A stretch of DNA of 64,000 nt from NCBI GenBank assembly GCA_041394265.1, contig JAWKIO010000005.1, positions 248,001 to 312,000 of the forward strand. The letters run 5' to 3'. The translations under genes and the position numbers were made by a program. The DNA is from Acidimicrobiales bacterium (GTDB lineage Bacteria > Actinomycetota > Acidimicrobiia > Acidimicrobiales > SZUA-35). This document shows, one piece after another, positions 32,983 through 42,014 of this stretch (its first letter is position 1; each line of letters begins with the position of its first letter). The notes under the pieces are model-generated. The model was not told the DNA's origin, did not search any database, and worked only from the letters and a program-made list of their open reading frames with translations.

Positions 32983-34055
32983 TCGGCGTCCGTCCCGTCG
33001 ACGACGTTCCAACTGGCGAAGACCTTGTTGGAATTGAAGATCTGGGTCTCGACGAAGGTGCTGTACGACAACGTGGCGTCCAGCTCTCGAGCAGCACCGA
33101 GCAGGGCAAACCAGTTCAACACCTCCTGCTGGCCGGCATGCACGACCGCGTCGGTGGTGGTCTGCTCCCAGGTGGTGAAGTCGCCTTCCACCATCGCGTC
33201 GTACAGCGCTCGGTCGGCCGGAGTATCTGGACGCAGCCGCCAGGTGTGGTCGGTGAGAAACGCGTGCGACCACGACGACGAGGCGATGATCGACACCCGG
33301 TACGGACTGGCCTGGAAGAAGCGGGCGACGGCAGCGCCCATGTGCATCAACCGTTTCGGCGATGGCGCCGGCGGGTCGAGCACGAGCTCGACACCGAACG
33401 GCTTCCACCCGCCCTCGGCGGCGATGACCTTGTTGCCGTAGCAGTTGATCGGCATGGCGATGATCGGCCACGGGAACCCGCGCCGATCGTGGTCGAGGAA
33501 GAGAATCGTGTTCAGGAAGGCGTGCGGGAGCTGGTCGTCGTGCAGCGGCTCATAGGCGTAGGCGACGTCGAACTCGTCGGTGATCAGTGAGGCGATGAGT
33601 TCTCTGGCGATATCGGGTCGCCCCTTGACCTCGACGGCGTAGTCGGTTTCGTCGCCCTCCCAGTAGGTGGGGAACCGCTGACCAACCTTGGTCGCATACG
33701 GATGCACCGTTCGGTCGCCGTAGGCCAGCACCGAGAATGGCGGCACGATGTCTTCTTTGAAGTTCTCGTACTGATCGTCACCCCAGACGAGGATGACGTC
33801 AGGGTCGAACGCTTCGAGATCGGCACGGACCCGGTCGAGACCGTCGATCAGTTTCGCTCGATGCAGCGGTGCAGCAGCGAGCCCCTTGTCGTCGGACCAC
33901 TCGGCCTGCATCTCGTCGGGCCAGTTGGCCGGGTCCTTGGCGTCGGCAGGGATGTCGGGATCGGAAAGGATCATCTGCATCAGACCGGACATGCTGGCGT
34001 CGTTCCATCCGAACGGCGGGTAGTGGGTCATGCCAAGGAGTTGGATCGCTGCCAC
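32979..34055 (-). CDS. LigB-type (class III) extradiol ring-cleavage dioxygenase
   Basis: 358 residues. Members of this non-haem Fe(II) family cleave protocatechuate, gallate or 2,3-dihydroxyphenylpropionate-like diols. GMTHYPP carries the first metal His, VWGDDQYENF follows as in actinobacterial LigB-like proteins, and ASSSWSHAF contains the later active-site His. It has no LigA-like helper subunit in the operon. The GTG at 34055 with AAAGG nine bases upstream is preferred. It lies 13 bp after the beta subunit gene. Confidence 0.85.
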   Translation of the reverse strand: MAAIQLLGMTHYPPFGWNDASMSGLMQMILSDPDIPADAKDPANWPDEMQAEWSDDKGLAAAPLHRAKLIDGLDRVRADLEAFDPDVILVWGDDQYENFKEDIVPPFSVLAYGDRTVHPYATKVGQRFPTYWEGDETDYAVEVKGRPDIARELIASLITDEFDVAYAYEPLHDDQLPHAFLNTILFLDHDRRGFPWPIIAMPINCYGNKVIAAEGGWKPFGVELVLDPPAPSPKRLMHMGAAVARFFQASPYRVSIIASSSWSHAFLTDHTWRLRPDTPADRALYDAMVEGDFTTWEQTTTDAVVHAGQQEVLNWFALLGAARELDATLSYSTFVETQIFNSNKVFASWNVVDGTDAE

Positions 34056-34068
34056 GTGCGTGTGCCTT

Positions 34069-34557
34069 TCAGAGGAGGATGCTGAGGCGCCCGTGCGGGC
34101 GGAGTTGTTCCATGGCGAGCACGGCGAGCCGATCGGAGATCTCGAACCCATTGGCGCCGCCGCGCTGGAGGATCAGCGACAGTTGGGCGGGGTACGCGTC
34201 GAGCCGGTCGGCCCTGGCTCGATGGGCGAGCACGTTGGCCTTCACGGCGATCGAGCCGTCGTCGTTCTCGACGGCCCGAACGTTCGAGATCATCCGGTGC
34301 GTGGTCGACTGGGGCGATTCGGTCCACGCCGTTCCATCCATCAAGGCGTCGACCCGCTGCGACAGCAGGAACCAGTCGTCGTTGACGAAGAACAGATCGG
34401 TGCGGGCGTCTCCACCCGGCCGGTCGGTGGTGGGGATGCGGTAGTGAGCGGCGGGCGTGAAGTTGGCGAACCAGTCCCGCAACTGCCACGTGTCGAGCAG
34501 CTCGGCGTCGAGGTAAAGGAACTCCTCGACCTCGCTTCGCAGGTGGGTGGAGATCAC
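34069..34557 (-). CDS. Aromatic ring-hydroxylating dioxygenase beta subunit
   Basis: 162 residues, NTF2-like fold. VEEFLYLDAELLDTWQLRDWFANF and YRIPTTDR are the opening signature of beta subunits of benzoate/biphenyl-type oxygenases, and GRLSILL is the typical end. It is structural and holds the alpha3beta3 hexamer together. GTG start overlaps the alpha stop (GTGA). No ferredoxin or reductase component is encoded in this operon. Confidence 0.87.
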   Translation of the reverse strand: MISTHLRSEVEEFLYLDAELLDTWQLRDWFANFTPAAHYRIPTTDRPGGDARTDLFFVNDDWFLLSQRVDALMDGTAWTESPQSTTHRMISNVRAVENDDGSIAVKANVLAHRARADRLDAYPAQLSLILQRGGANGFEISDRLAVLAMEQLRPHGRLSILL

Positions 34558-35936
34558 GACGATACCTCGACCCCATCGGTCCGGTTGCCCAGGATGCGGG
34601 TGTGATACGGCAGGTCGACGCGACCGGCCCGTTCCATGATCGGCACCTCGGGTGGATGCTCGGTGCCGGTCATCCGCTTGTCCCACTCCCGCCAGAACGC
34701 CCGCATCTGCAACTCGTCGAACCCGGTGGGACTGTTCCGGATCATCCCCCGGGAGATGTCGTTCCAGGGAGCGTGTTCGTGGGCGGCGAAGCCTTTTTGA
34801 CAGCGTTCCAGAGCCTCGATGTCGTCGGGGGTCGCCAGACCGGCGGGTCCCCAGAAGGTCAGGAAGTTCTCCTGGCGCATGTTCTGCAGCGCCGGCACGT
34901 CGTCTGAGGGTTGCAGGCTCCACGCCGTGATCTCCATGTAGTCGGGGCTCACCGGGTAGTAGGTGCGGAGCGTGATGCCCATGATGAGATCGATGATCGC
35001 CAGGTTCGGGAACAGCACGAGATTGCGGCCCGAGAACATCCGGTTGGCCCACGCCTCGCCGTACTTGTCGGCGAAGTGGTTCCGACGAGCGACCTGAGCG
35101 TCGAGCGCCTCCTTGGTTGCCAGGTCTCGACCGAGCCCGGTGTTCTGCCCGCCGGTTCCATCCGTCCCGCCGATGACGGCGTGCCCGTTGCCGAGGTCCC
35201 AGCCGAGCGAGGGTCCCCCGCCGGCTGCGCCGAACACCTTCGACAGGTCCTTGCCCGACTCCTTGAGCATGGCGAGGTAGCGATGGTGTGTGGTCAGCGC
35301 GTGATAGCCGTCGTAGCTGTTCTCGCTGAGTAGCTTCCAGTTCGCTTTGGCGGCATAGAGGTGGGTGCCGCCGATGATCCGCATCCCCTCATCGGACTGA
35401 TCGGCGAACAGGTCGAGGATGTCGGTGGCGCCGCCGAGATAGGCATCGAGCGACTCGATCTCGTCGGTCCACGACAGGAAAACGAAGCCCCGGTAAGAGT
35501 CGACCTTCGGCGGTCGGGCGAGGCACAGGTTGTGACGGTCGAACGTCTCGCCATAGGAGTCCTCGTCGGGCAGGGCCACGAGGGTGCCCTCGGTGTTGAA
35601 ACTCCACCCGTGGTAGAAGCACTTGAGGAAGCGCCCCTTTCCTTCCGGCCTGGTCTCGATCTGCATGCCGCGGTGCGGACAGGTGTTGAGGAACACGTTG
35701 ACGCTGCCGTCGGTGTGCCGGGTGAAGATGATCGGCCTCCCGCCCACCTTGCGGGTGCGGAACTCGTGGGGCTCGGACAGCTCGCTCTCGTGCCCTACGA
35801 ACAGCCACGACCGATCGAAGATCAGCCGGCGTTCTCGTTCGAGGATGTCCGGGTCGACCATGGTCAATCGCCGCACCCGGAATCTCGGCGTGTCGCGGTC
35901 GTCGATGACGTACTCGCTCTCGATGACTCCACCCAT
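34554..35936 (-). CDS. Aromatic ring-hydroxylating dioxygenase alpha subunit (Rieske)
   Basis: 460 residues. The Rieske 2Fe-2S ligands are C86/H88 (NTCPHRG) and C106/H109 (KCFYHGW). The mononuclear iron site follows in SENSYDGYHALTTHH (D209 bridge, H212, H217). It adds both atoms of O2 to an aromatic ring to give a cis-dihydrodiol. First gene of a seven-gene minus-strand operon to 29367. AAGGA lies seven bases before the ATG at 35936. Substrate class is not certain; the companion LigB gene suggests a carboxylated or side-chain-bearing aromatic. Confidence 0.92.
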   Translation of the reverse strand: MGGVIESEYVIDDRDTPRFRVRRLTMVDPDILERERRLIFDRSWLFVGHESELSEPHEFRTRKVGGRPIIFTRHTDGSVNVFLNTCPHRGMQIETRPEGKGRFLKCFYHGWSFNTEGTLVALPDEDSYGETFDRHNLCLARPPKVDSYRGFVFLSWTDEIESLDAYLGGATDILDLFADQSDEGMRIIGGTHLYAAKANWKLLSENSYDGYHALTTHHRYLAMLKESGKDLSKVFGAAGGGPSLGWDLGNGHAVIGGTDGTGGQNTGLGRDLATKEALDAQVARRNHFADKYGEAWANRMFSGRNLVLFPNLAIIDLIMGITLRTYYPVSPDYMEITAWSLQPSDDVPALQNMRQENFLTFWGPAGLATPDDIEALERCQKGFAAHEHAPWNDISRGMIRNSPTGFDELQMRAFWREWDKRMTGTEHPPEVPIMERAGRVDLPYHTRILGNRTDGVEVSS

Positions 35937-36053
35937 CTCGTGATCCTTCCTCCGTAGCCGAGGCCGGTCCCCTGGGCGACGTGCTACGTGACAGGTACTC
36001 AAACACGGCCGTCGTCACTCGACAAGCTGGGCGCCGAGACTACGCTCCGTCGC

Positions 36054-37847
36054 GTGAGGAAGATCGACCAACGCGCGGCGGCAGAGTTGGTGGCTGCAGC
36101 GGTGCTGTCGGCTGCGCTCTACGTCGGTCTCTCGGCGGCCGCCATCGGCTGGAGCGGCGACCTGCGTCCGATCCCACTGTGGCTGGCGACCGCGGCCTGT
36201 GTTGCCACGGCCGTCGTTGCACCCACGAAGGATCTGCGCTGGGCGGTCGTCGCCGGCGGCGCAGTGGTCGGCAACGTGGCATCGGGCTTGTGGCTGTTCG
36301 ACGAAACCGCCCGTTCGCTGGTCACACCGGGATTGGCAGTTTTCGTGCAGACCGTGCTCGCTGTCGCGCTGCTCCGCCGAGTACTCGGCCACGATGTCGC
36401 CATCCGACGGACCCGGCGTTCGATCGAGGTGCTCGGTGTGGCCGTCGTGACATCGGCGGTCGGTGCCACGATCGCGGTCGCCGAAACCCTCTCCCCCGTC
36501 GTCGGTGATCGATTCGACTCGTGGGTCTCGTGGGCCCTGGGCGATCTGGTCGGCCTGCTGGTCGTGCTTCCTCTGGTCCTCGCACCGCGCGTGCCACTCG
36601 TCATTCCCCGAGAGGCATCGGTCGTTCGCGAGAGCGTGCTCAGCGTCGCCTTGCTCGTGATTGCCGTGGCGATCACGTTCAACATGTCGAACTCGGCCGT
36701 GTACGTGATTGCGCCAGGGATCCTGTGGCTGGCGATCCGCTTCGGCCCTCGAGTTGCGGCACCGTGTGCACTCTTCACGGTCGTCGCCGGCACCATCCTC
36801 ACCGGCGACGGCCACGGCCCGTTCCTCACCGGCGACCACCCGGTGCTCCACGTGCAGGGTTTCAACCTGGCGGTCGGGCTGTGCTCGCTCGTCGGCGGCG
36901 CGCTGGCGGTGCGGGCCTGGGACGACCAGCAGCACCTCGGCGCGATGGTGGCGGCCATGCCCGACGCCACGCTGATCAAGAATCGCAGCGGCCAGCTGCT
37001 GAATGCCTGGATCCCACAGGCCATGAGCGATGCGTCGGTGAACCTCCTCAGCGCCACACCTCGGTCGAACCATCCGCTCGACACAATCGACGCCGGTTCC
37101 GTCGAACCCACGATCCACCTCACACTTGACGGTCGTACGCTCGAACAGCGGACCGCCGCCATGGTCGACGGGCGAACCTTGCACCTCTTCCGCGACATCA
37201 GCGAGGAGGAGGAGCGACGGCGACAGCTTTGCGCTCGACGTGAGCAGCTCACGGCGGCGATCGCCGACGAGCAGGCTCGACTCGGCAAGCGACTGCACAA
37301 CGCACCGGTCCAACTCCTGACCGCTGCGCTGCTGCGGATCGGCGAGGAACGTTCACGGCGTGACTCGAACGACCTGGACGACGCCGAATCGATGATCGCA
37401 GAGGCCATCGGACAACTACGATCCGTGTCCGACCAACTCGTTCCGCCCGATGTCGAGGCCGGCGGCCTGGTCGATACGCTCGTCCAATTCGGACACCAGT
37501 TCCTCTCGTCGCCCGATGTTGCGCTGGCCTCACACGACCAGTCCTCGCCTCACGTCACCGGCCAAACGGCGTCGACGCTGTACCTCATCGGCAGAGAGGC
37601 GTTGACGAACGTCGCGCTCCACGCGGACGCGAGTCGAGTCACGATCGACCTTGCCACCAGTGACCGTGAAGCGATCTTGCGAATCGAGAACGACGGGCGC
37701 GGGTTGCAGCCGGTCGATGGATCAGACCGCCGCCATCTCGGCGTGGAACTCATGCGTCAGCGGGCCACTGCCCTCGGCGGTTCGCTGGAGATCGAAGCCG
37801 GCCCGAGTGGTGGCGTCGTCGTCACGGCGCTCGTCCCGATCAGCTGA
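36054..37847 (+). CDS. Sensor histidine kinase with MASE1-like membrane sensor
   Basis: 597 residues. About eight N-terminal membrane helices resemble the MASE1 sensor; a short linker leads to a NarL/DesK-type dimerisation helix with the phospho-acceptor H415 (KRLHNAPVQLL) and a HATPase domain (REALTNVALHADASRV, ENDGRG). The GTG at 36054 is chosen because TACGCT (36041-36046) lies seven bases upstream, giving a leaderless transcript; GTG 35988 is an alternative. Its stop overlaps that of the convergent LuxR-type regulator by 8 bp, an unusual arrangement for a cognate pair. Confidence 0.83.
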   Translation: MRKIDQRAAAELVAAAVLSAALYVGLSAAAIGWSGDLRPIPLWLATAACVATAVVAPTKDLRWAVVAGGAVVGNVASGLWLFDETARSLVTPGLAVFVQTVLAVALLRRVLGHDVAIRRTRRSIEVLGVAVVTSAVGATIAVAETLSPVVGDRFDSWVSWALGDLVGLLVVLPLVLAPRVPLVIPREASVVRESVLSVALLVIAVAITFNMSNSAVYVIAPGILWLAIRFGPRVAAPCALFTVVAGTILTGDGHGPFLTGDHPVLHVQGFNLAVGLCSLVGGALAVRAWDDQQHLGAMVAAMPDATLIKNRSGQLLNAWIPQAMSDASVNLLSATPRSNHPLDTIDAGSVEPTIHLTLDGRTLEQRTAAMVDGRTLHLFRDISEEEERRRQLCARREQLTAAIADEQARLGKRLHNAPVQLLTAALLRIGEERSRRDSNDLDDAESMIAEAIGQLRSVSDQLVPPDVEAGGLVDTLVQFGHQFLSSPDVALASHDQSSPHVTGQTASTLYLIGREALTNVALHADASRVTIDLATSDREAILRIENDGRGLQPVDGSDRRHLGVELMRQRATALGGSLEIEAGPSGGVVVTALVPIS

Positions 37848-38493
37848 GGGTCCGACGTTCGGGAATCTCGATCAGGCCAAGTTGCACCGCCTTGACCACT
37901 GTCTCGAGCTGCGAGGTCGCCTCGAGCTTGGTCAGGATCGACCGTATGTGCGAACGCGTCGTATGAATCGACGTGAACAGTGTCTCGCTGATCTCCTTCG
38001 CCGCACGACCACCCGCGAGCAGCCGGAGGATGTCGAACTCGCGCTCGGTGAGTTCGGGTCGAGCTTGGTCGGTGACCGATGTGAGCGCGGCGATCGCATC
38101 GGCCGCAAAGACCGTCCCGCCGTCGAACACGGTGCGAATCGCTCGCTCGAGCTCCGCCAACGGTGAGCCCTTGTGCACGAAGCCGGCGCACCCGGTTTGG
38201 GCAGCGGTTGCGGCCACCAGCGCCTGGCTCCATCCGCTGAGGACGAGCACCACCGCACCTGCGGCGGCGGCCTGCGGGACGATGTCGGTGCCGAGCCCGT
38301 CGCCGAGGTCGCAGTCGGCCACCACCACATCGAAGGGGGCGGCGTCGCCCGAGCACTCGAGGAACTCCGCCAGCGAGTGCATCGTGGCGACGACCTCGAT
38401 CCCGTCGCGACCGCCGAGACTGCTGGCAAGCGACTCCAAGAGCACTGCGTGATCGTCGATCACCACGATGCGGACGGGAGCGGCCGGTTCCAT
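37840..38493 (-). CDS. LuxR/NarL family response regulator
   Basis: 217 residues. The receiver has acidic residues D13/D14, phospho-acceptor D60 (VVADCDLGD) and the conserved Lys in VHKGSP; the C-terminal LuxR HTH reads LTEREFDILRLLAGGRAAKEISETLF. NarL-type kinases pair with such regulators, so the adjacent convergent kinase is the expected partner. Targets unknown. Start at 38493 (MEPAAPVRI). Confidence 0.9.
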   Translation of the reverse strand: MEPAAPVRIVVIDDHAVLLESLASSLGGRDGIEVVATMHSLAEFLECSGDAAPFDVVVADCDLGDGLGTDIVPQAAAAGAVVLVLSGWSQALVAATAAQTGCAGFVHKGSPLAELERAIRTVFDGGTVFAADAIAALTSVTDQARPELTEREFDILRLLAGGRAAKEISETLFTSIHTTRSHIRSILTKLEATSQLETVVKAVQLGLIEIPERRTLS

Positions 38494-38593
38494 ACGGCGT
38501 CGAGCCTACGACAGTATCCAGGCCCGGGCATGCCCCTCGTGCAAACGATTTCACCAAATTTGGGGATGCCCTGCGTTGGCGCCTGACGTCATC

Positions 38594-39073
38594 ATGAGCA
38601 TCTCGGGTGCCGAGGCGATCGCCGCCGTCCTCGGCACCCAACCTCCGACCACGACGGCGACAGACTCCAATGGTACGACCGTCGCCCAGCTGCACGCCGA
38701 CCGTGCACTGCGCCCGTCATCTCGACCGAGTCCGCGACCGTTCACTGGTCGCCGAACTGCGGATGCGACTCCTCAGCGCCGGTCAGACCATCGAGGCAAC
38801 TCGATCGCTGACACTCGTCGAGGTCGAATTCGAGCAGCGGCGCGTGTGCCTCGTGGTCGACCGCCGTTGGCTCGCACTGGCCGCCGAGGCCCGTCGACTC
38901 GACGCCGACCTCGTCGAGGGCATCGGCGTCCCGACCACCGCACTCGTGGCGCTGCTCGATGGCACCGCAGCGCAGTGGTCGAACATCGACCGTTCGTGCA
39001 CAGCGCCTTCCGGCCCGACGGCACCCTCGTGCTCCGCCTCGGCGATCGGACGAGTTGCCCTCGCTGCGACTGA
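38594..39073 (+). pseudogene. Hypothetical protein with apparent double frameshift
   Basis: A protein-like N-terminus (MSISGAEAIAAVLGTQ, ending near AQLHADRAL) is in one frame, a well-formed helical segment (LVAELRMRLLSAGQTIEA to VALLDGTAAQWSNID, about 38735-38990) is in the next frame, and a natural end (HSAFRPDGTLVLRLGD, stop at 39073 with CPRCD) is back in the first frame. The simplest reading is one gene of about 160 codons with two compensating indels, near 38720 and 38990. It could be a sequencing artefact, a decaying gene, or a shorter ORF. No family recognised. Confidence 0.4.
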
Positions 39074-39080
39074 GACCCGG

Positions 39081-39872
39081 CTACATGTCGATGGCGTTCC
39101 GTGTGGTCTCGACCAGTTCGGCGAAGTCGGCAAGTTCGGTGTCGGACAGGACGCCGTAGAACGGTTCGAGCATGCGCGCAGTGATCACCTCGGCCTCGAG
39201 CCGCTGCTCTCGCACCTCAGCCGGATCACGGAACGGGCCCACGAACCCCATCTGCTCGGCGTACCCCGGCCCGGTACGAGGCGGGGCGTTGGTGGAGGCA
39301 AGAATCGCGTCGAGCGGGGTGAGTCCGACGGAGAGAATGGCCACGAGATGGGCGGCACCGCGCATCTCCCGCAGCGTCTGCGTGGTCATCGCCACCCGCT
39401 GTCCGTAGGTCTCGCCCTGAGGCATCCGGCGCCATCCCTCGAAGATCGCGCCGAGGCTCGCCGGAGCGGCATCGATGATCCGTCGCCCGAGCAGGTGCAA
39501 CCGTTCCATCCGCTCCGGGTCGAAGCGGGCGAGCTCGGCGTCGCCCCAGGCGAGTACCCGGCCTGCGTACTCGGCGGCGACCATCGACGGGCTCAGGTGT
39601 TCCGGTATCGCCGCCCATGCCGCAGCGACCGAGCTCGGTTCCTTGAAGCCGAGGACCGCTGTCGCCGTCTCCGCAGTGCAGTCACCCATGACGCCGGCTC
39701 GACCCACGATCCAGAAGTCGTTGCCGCTCCGCATGCCGACCGCCACGCCGTAGTCGGCGGTCGCCGGGGCCATCATCCACCCTCGGGTGAACTGCTGCAG
39801 CGGTTTGAACGTACGCTCGATGGCCTCGCTCACCGATGGCCGCGAAACGTCCCCCACTCCCGTGTCGGTCAT
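39081..39872 (-). CDS. SCO6745-family protein
   Basis: 263 residues, helical. AIERTFKPLQQFTRGWMMAPATADYGVAVGM and FWIVGRAGVMGDC match the actinobacterial SCO6745 family, whose function is unknown. AAAGGT lies six bases before the ATG. It is divergent from the HpaB-type monooxygenase, and their 135-bp intergenic region contains a strong CCAAGCA-N2-TGCTTGG dyad, so the two are probably co-regulated. Confidence 0.75.
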   Translation of the reverse strand: MTDTGVGDVSRPSVSEAIERTFKPLQQFTRGWMMAPATADYGVAVGMRSGNDFWIVGRAGVMGDCTAETATAVLGFKEPSSVAAAWAAIPEHLSPSMVAAEYAGRVLAWGDAELARFDPERMERLHLLGRRIIDAAPASLGAIFEGWRRMPQGETYGQRVAMTTQTLREMRGAAHLVAILSVGLTPLDAILASTNAPPRTGPGYAEQMGFVGPFRDPAEVREQRLEAEVITARMLEPFYGVLSDTELADFAELVETTRNAIDM

Positions 39873-39930
39873 GCCGCACCTTTCTGTCTGCTGGCGATGG
39901 AACCGCATCAGCGTGCAACGTTTCGCCTGA

Positions 39931-39946
39931 CCAAGCAAGTGCTTGG
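39931..39946. promoter_or_regulatory. TetR-type operator (KstR2-like) between SCO6745-family gene and hpaB-like gene
   Basis: CCAAGCAAGTGCTTGG is a perfect 7-2-7 dyad. The core AGCAAGTGCTTGGC differs from the recalled KstR2 consensus AnCAAGnnCTTGnT only at the last base. A KstR2-like TetR is encoded at 28465-29082. The site lies about 60 bp from each divergent start codon. Confidence 0.7.
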
Positions 39947-40007
39947 CGTATCGCCTCTGGAGGTGACATGCTTCGCCCGGGACCATTGACCGATTCGGGG
40001 GAACACC

Positions 40008-41480
40008 ATGGCAGCACGTGACGGCGAGGCCTACCTCAAGGGACTGCGGGCAACGAGCCGGGAGATCTGGCTCGGCGGCGAACGGGTGGACGACGTCGTC
40101 GAGCATCCGATGTTCGCCGGCGGGGCCAAGGCAATCGCTGCCTACTACGACCTCCAGATGGAGCGCCCCGACCTCCTGCTCGTCGACGACCCGGAGTCCG
40201 GTGAACCGATCAACGTAAGCCATCGAGCACCGCGCACGGTCGAGGAACTCCGCCATCGCGGCGACGGCCTGCGAGCCATCGCCGAACTCAGCATGGGCGT
40301 GATGGGGCGCACCCCCGACTACATGAACGTCACCTTCGCCGGTTTCGCCGAGGATCGCACTCGCTGGGCGGGCGAGGACGGATCCAACGAGGCGGGCTAT
40401 CAGCGCCTGGTCGACTTCCAGCGCCGACTGCGACGCGACGACCTGTCACTCACCCACACGATCGTCCACCCCACCGTCAACAAGGCGACCGACAAGAACT
40501 TCGTCGACAACCCGGTGCCGCTCCACAAGGTCGGCGAAACGCCCGACTCGATCATCGTGCGCGGCGCGCGGTTGCTGGCCACGCTCGCCCCCTACGCCGA
40601 CGAACAGACCGTCTACCCCGGCGGCCCGCTCCCCCCAGGCTCGCCATCGGAATACGCGCTCTCGTTCACCCTGCCAATGGACACGCCCGGTCTCGTGTTC
40701 CTCTGCCGCGATTCGGGGATGCGACCCGATGTCGACCCGGTCGACGCCCCGTTCTCCAGCCGCTTCGACGAACAGGATGCGTTCTGCATCTTCGATGATG
40801 TCGAGGTGCCGAAGGCCAACGTGTGGATCGACGGCAACGTCGAGGTCTACAACTCGGTGATGGGCATGAGCTCGTGGTGGCCGAACATCATGCAGCAGAC
40901 CACCGTGCGCGCCCTCACCAAGCTCGAGTTCGCCTACGGGTTGGCGTCTCGGATGGCCGACACGATCGGCGACGCCTCGGAACGCACCCTCGAATTCCTC
41001 GGCGAGATCCTGGGCTACGTCGAGATGACACGCAGCGCGCTGATCGCCGGCGAAGCCCGCTACACCACCTGGGAGAGCGGCATGGTCTCGCTCGAGGCGC
41101 GGGCGATGCATCCACTCCGAGCGCTGCTGCCCGAATGGTTCACCCGAGTCAACGACATCATCAAGATCATCGGAAGTCACAATCTGCTGCAGGTCTCCAG
41201 CCAAGGGCAGATCGCCGACGCCCGCATCAACGCCCTCATCGGCGAGTTCATGCCCGGTGCCGACGACATCACCGCCGAGGACCGATCGAACATCTTCCGC
41301 ACGGCATGGGACTTCGCCGGCTCATCGCTCGGCGGCCGCAACGAACTGTACGAACGCAACTACCTGTCCTCGGCCCGCACCAACCGGATGAACTCGCACC
41401 GCATCTACTCCGCCGAGGCCCGCCGGCGCGGCGACGAACTCATCGACAAGCTCCTGAGCGACGCCCGAGGTCGGCGCTGA
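40008..41480 (+). CDS. HpaB-family flavin-dependent monooxygenase
   Basis: 490 residues, the usual length of 4-hydroxyphenylacetate 3-hydroxylase large components. YLKGLRATSREIWLGGERVDDV, HTIVHPTVNKATDKN and MGMSSWW are typical. These enzymes use FADH2 supplied by a separate reductase to ortho-hydroxylate phenols. No small reductase component (HpaC) is encoded nearby. GGGGGAA lies upstream of the ATG. It precedes a MarR gene by only 5 bp (convergent) and shares a dyad-bearing promoter region with the SCO6745-family gene. Confidence 0.9.
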   Translation: MAARDGEAYLKGLRATSREIWLGGERVDDVVEHPMFAGGAKAIAAYYDLQMERPDLLLVDDPESGEPINVSHRAPRTVEELRHRGDGLRAIAELSMGVMGRTPDYMNVTFAGFAEDRTRWAGEDGSNEAGYQRLVDFQRRLRRDDLSLTHTIVHPTVNKATDKNFVDNPVPLHKVGETPDSIIVRGARLLATLAPYADEQTVYPGGPLPPGSPSEYALSFTLPMDTPGLVFLCRDSGMRPDVDPVDAPFSSRFDEQDAFCIFDDVEVPKANVWIDGNVEVYNSVMGMSSWWPNIMQQTTVRALTKLEFAYGLASRMADTIGDASERTLEFLGEILGYVEMTRSALIAGEARYTTWESGMVSLEARAMHPLRALLPEWFTRVNDIIKIIGSHNLLQVSSQGQIADARINALIGEFMPGADDITAEDRSNIFRTAWDFAGSSLGGRNELYERNYLSSARTNRMNSHRIYSAEARRRGDELIDKLLSDARGRR

Positions 41481-41484
41481 GGTC

Positions 41485-41937
41485 TCACGGCTCGAGCATG
41501 GCGAGCCGACCGAGCAGTTCGGTCAGCGTGGCCAGCCCATCCGCCCCGAGCGTTTCCTCGATCCGTTCGTACTGACGGCGCAGTTCGTCGGCAACACTCG
41601 CCACCGTCTTTCGCCCGAGGTCGGTGGCCGAACACTCGACCCGGCGGGCATCGGCAGGGTCGATCGTCCGACTGATCAAACCACGCTCGTCGAGCACGGG
41701 CAGCATGCGGGCGATGCTCGGACCGAGCAGTGCGGTCGATGTTGCCAGCTCGCCGACCGACATCGACGACGGCGAGCCGACCAGTGCTCGCAACACTCGC
41801 CACTGCTGCTCGGTCAGATCGAGCGGACGAAGGACGGGGACGAACAATCGCAGTACACCGTCTCGAGCTCGCGCCAACGAGATGGGGAGCGACTCCGGAA
41901 GTGGTGGGAGTCCTGACGCTGCGACATCGGCATGCAC
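41485..41937 (-). CDS. MarR family regulator, HpaR-like
   Basis: 150 residues. Winged-helix MarR core: LDLTEQQWRVLRALVGSPSSMSVGELATSTALLGPSIARMLPVLDERGLISR and DARRVECSATDLG. The LTEQQWRVLR and PS(I/L)xRxL pattern is close to HpaR, the repressor of homoprotocatechuate pathways, consistent with the neighbouring HpaB-type gene. A perfect 18-bp dyad lies 26 bp upstream and covers the divergent Rieske promoter, so autorepression and repression of that gene are expected. Confidence 0.88.
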   Translation of the reverse strand: MHADVAASGLPPLPESLPISLARARDGVLRLFVPVLRPLDLTEQQWRVLRALVGSPSSMSVGELATSTALLGPSIARMLPVLDERGLISRTIDPADARRVECSATDLGRKTVASVADELRRQYERIEETLGADGLATLTELLGRLAMLEP

Positions 41938-41962
41938 GGCTTCACGGTAGCCCTTGCCAACC

Positions 41963-41980
41963 TATCTAACGTGTTAGATA
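41963..41980. promoter_or_regulatory. MarR operator in the marR-Rieske oxygenase intergenic region
   Basis: TATCTAACGTGTTAGATA is a perfect 8-2-8 dyad centred in the 77-bp divergent promoter region. TTAGATA overlaps a possible -10 for each direction. The site is AT-rich compared with its surroundings, typical for MarR operators. Confidence 0.8.
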
Positions 41981-42014
41981 CTCTGCTCGGGACCATGACA
42001 CGCAGGAGCAACCG

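Noticed and set aside
39931..39946. Intrinsic terminator from the CCAAGCA/TGCTTGG dyad
   Set aside because: It has a 2-base loop, lies between divergent genes and matches TetR-type operator symmetry.
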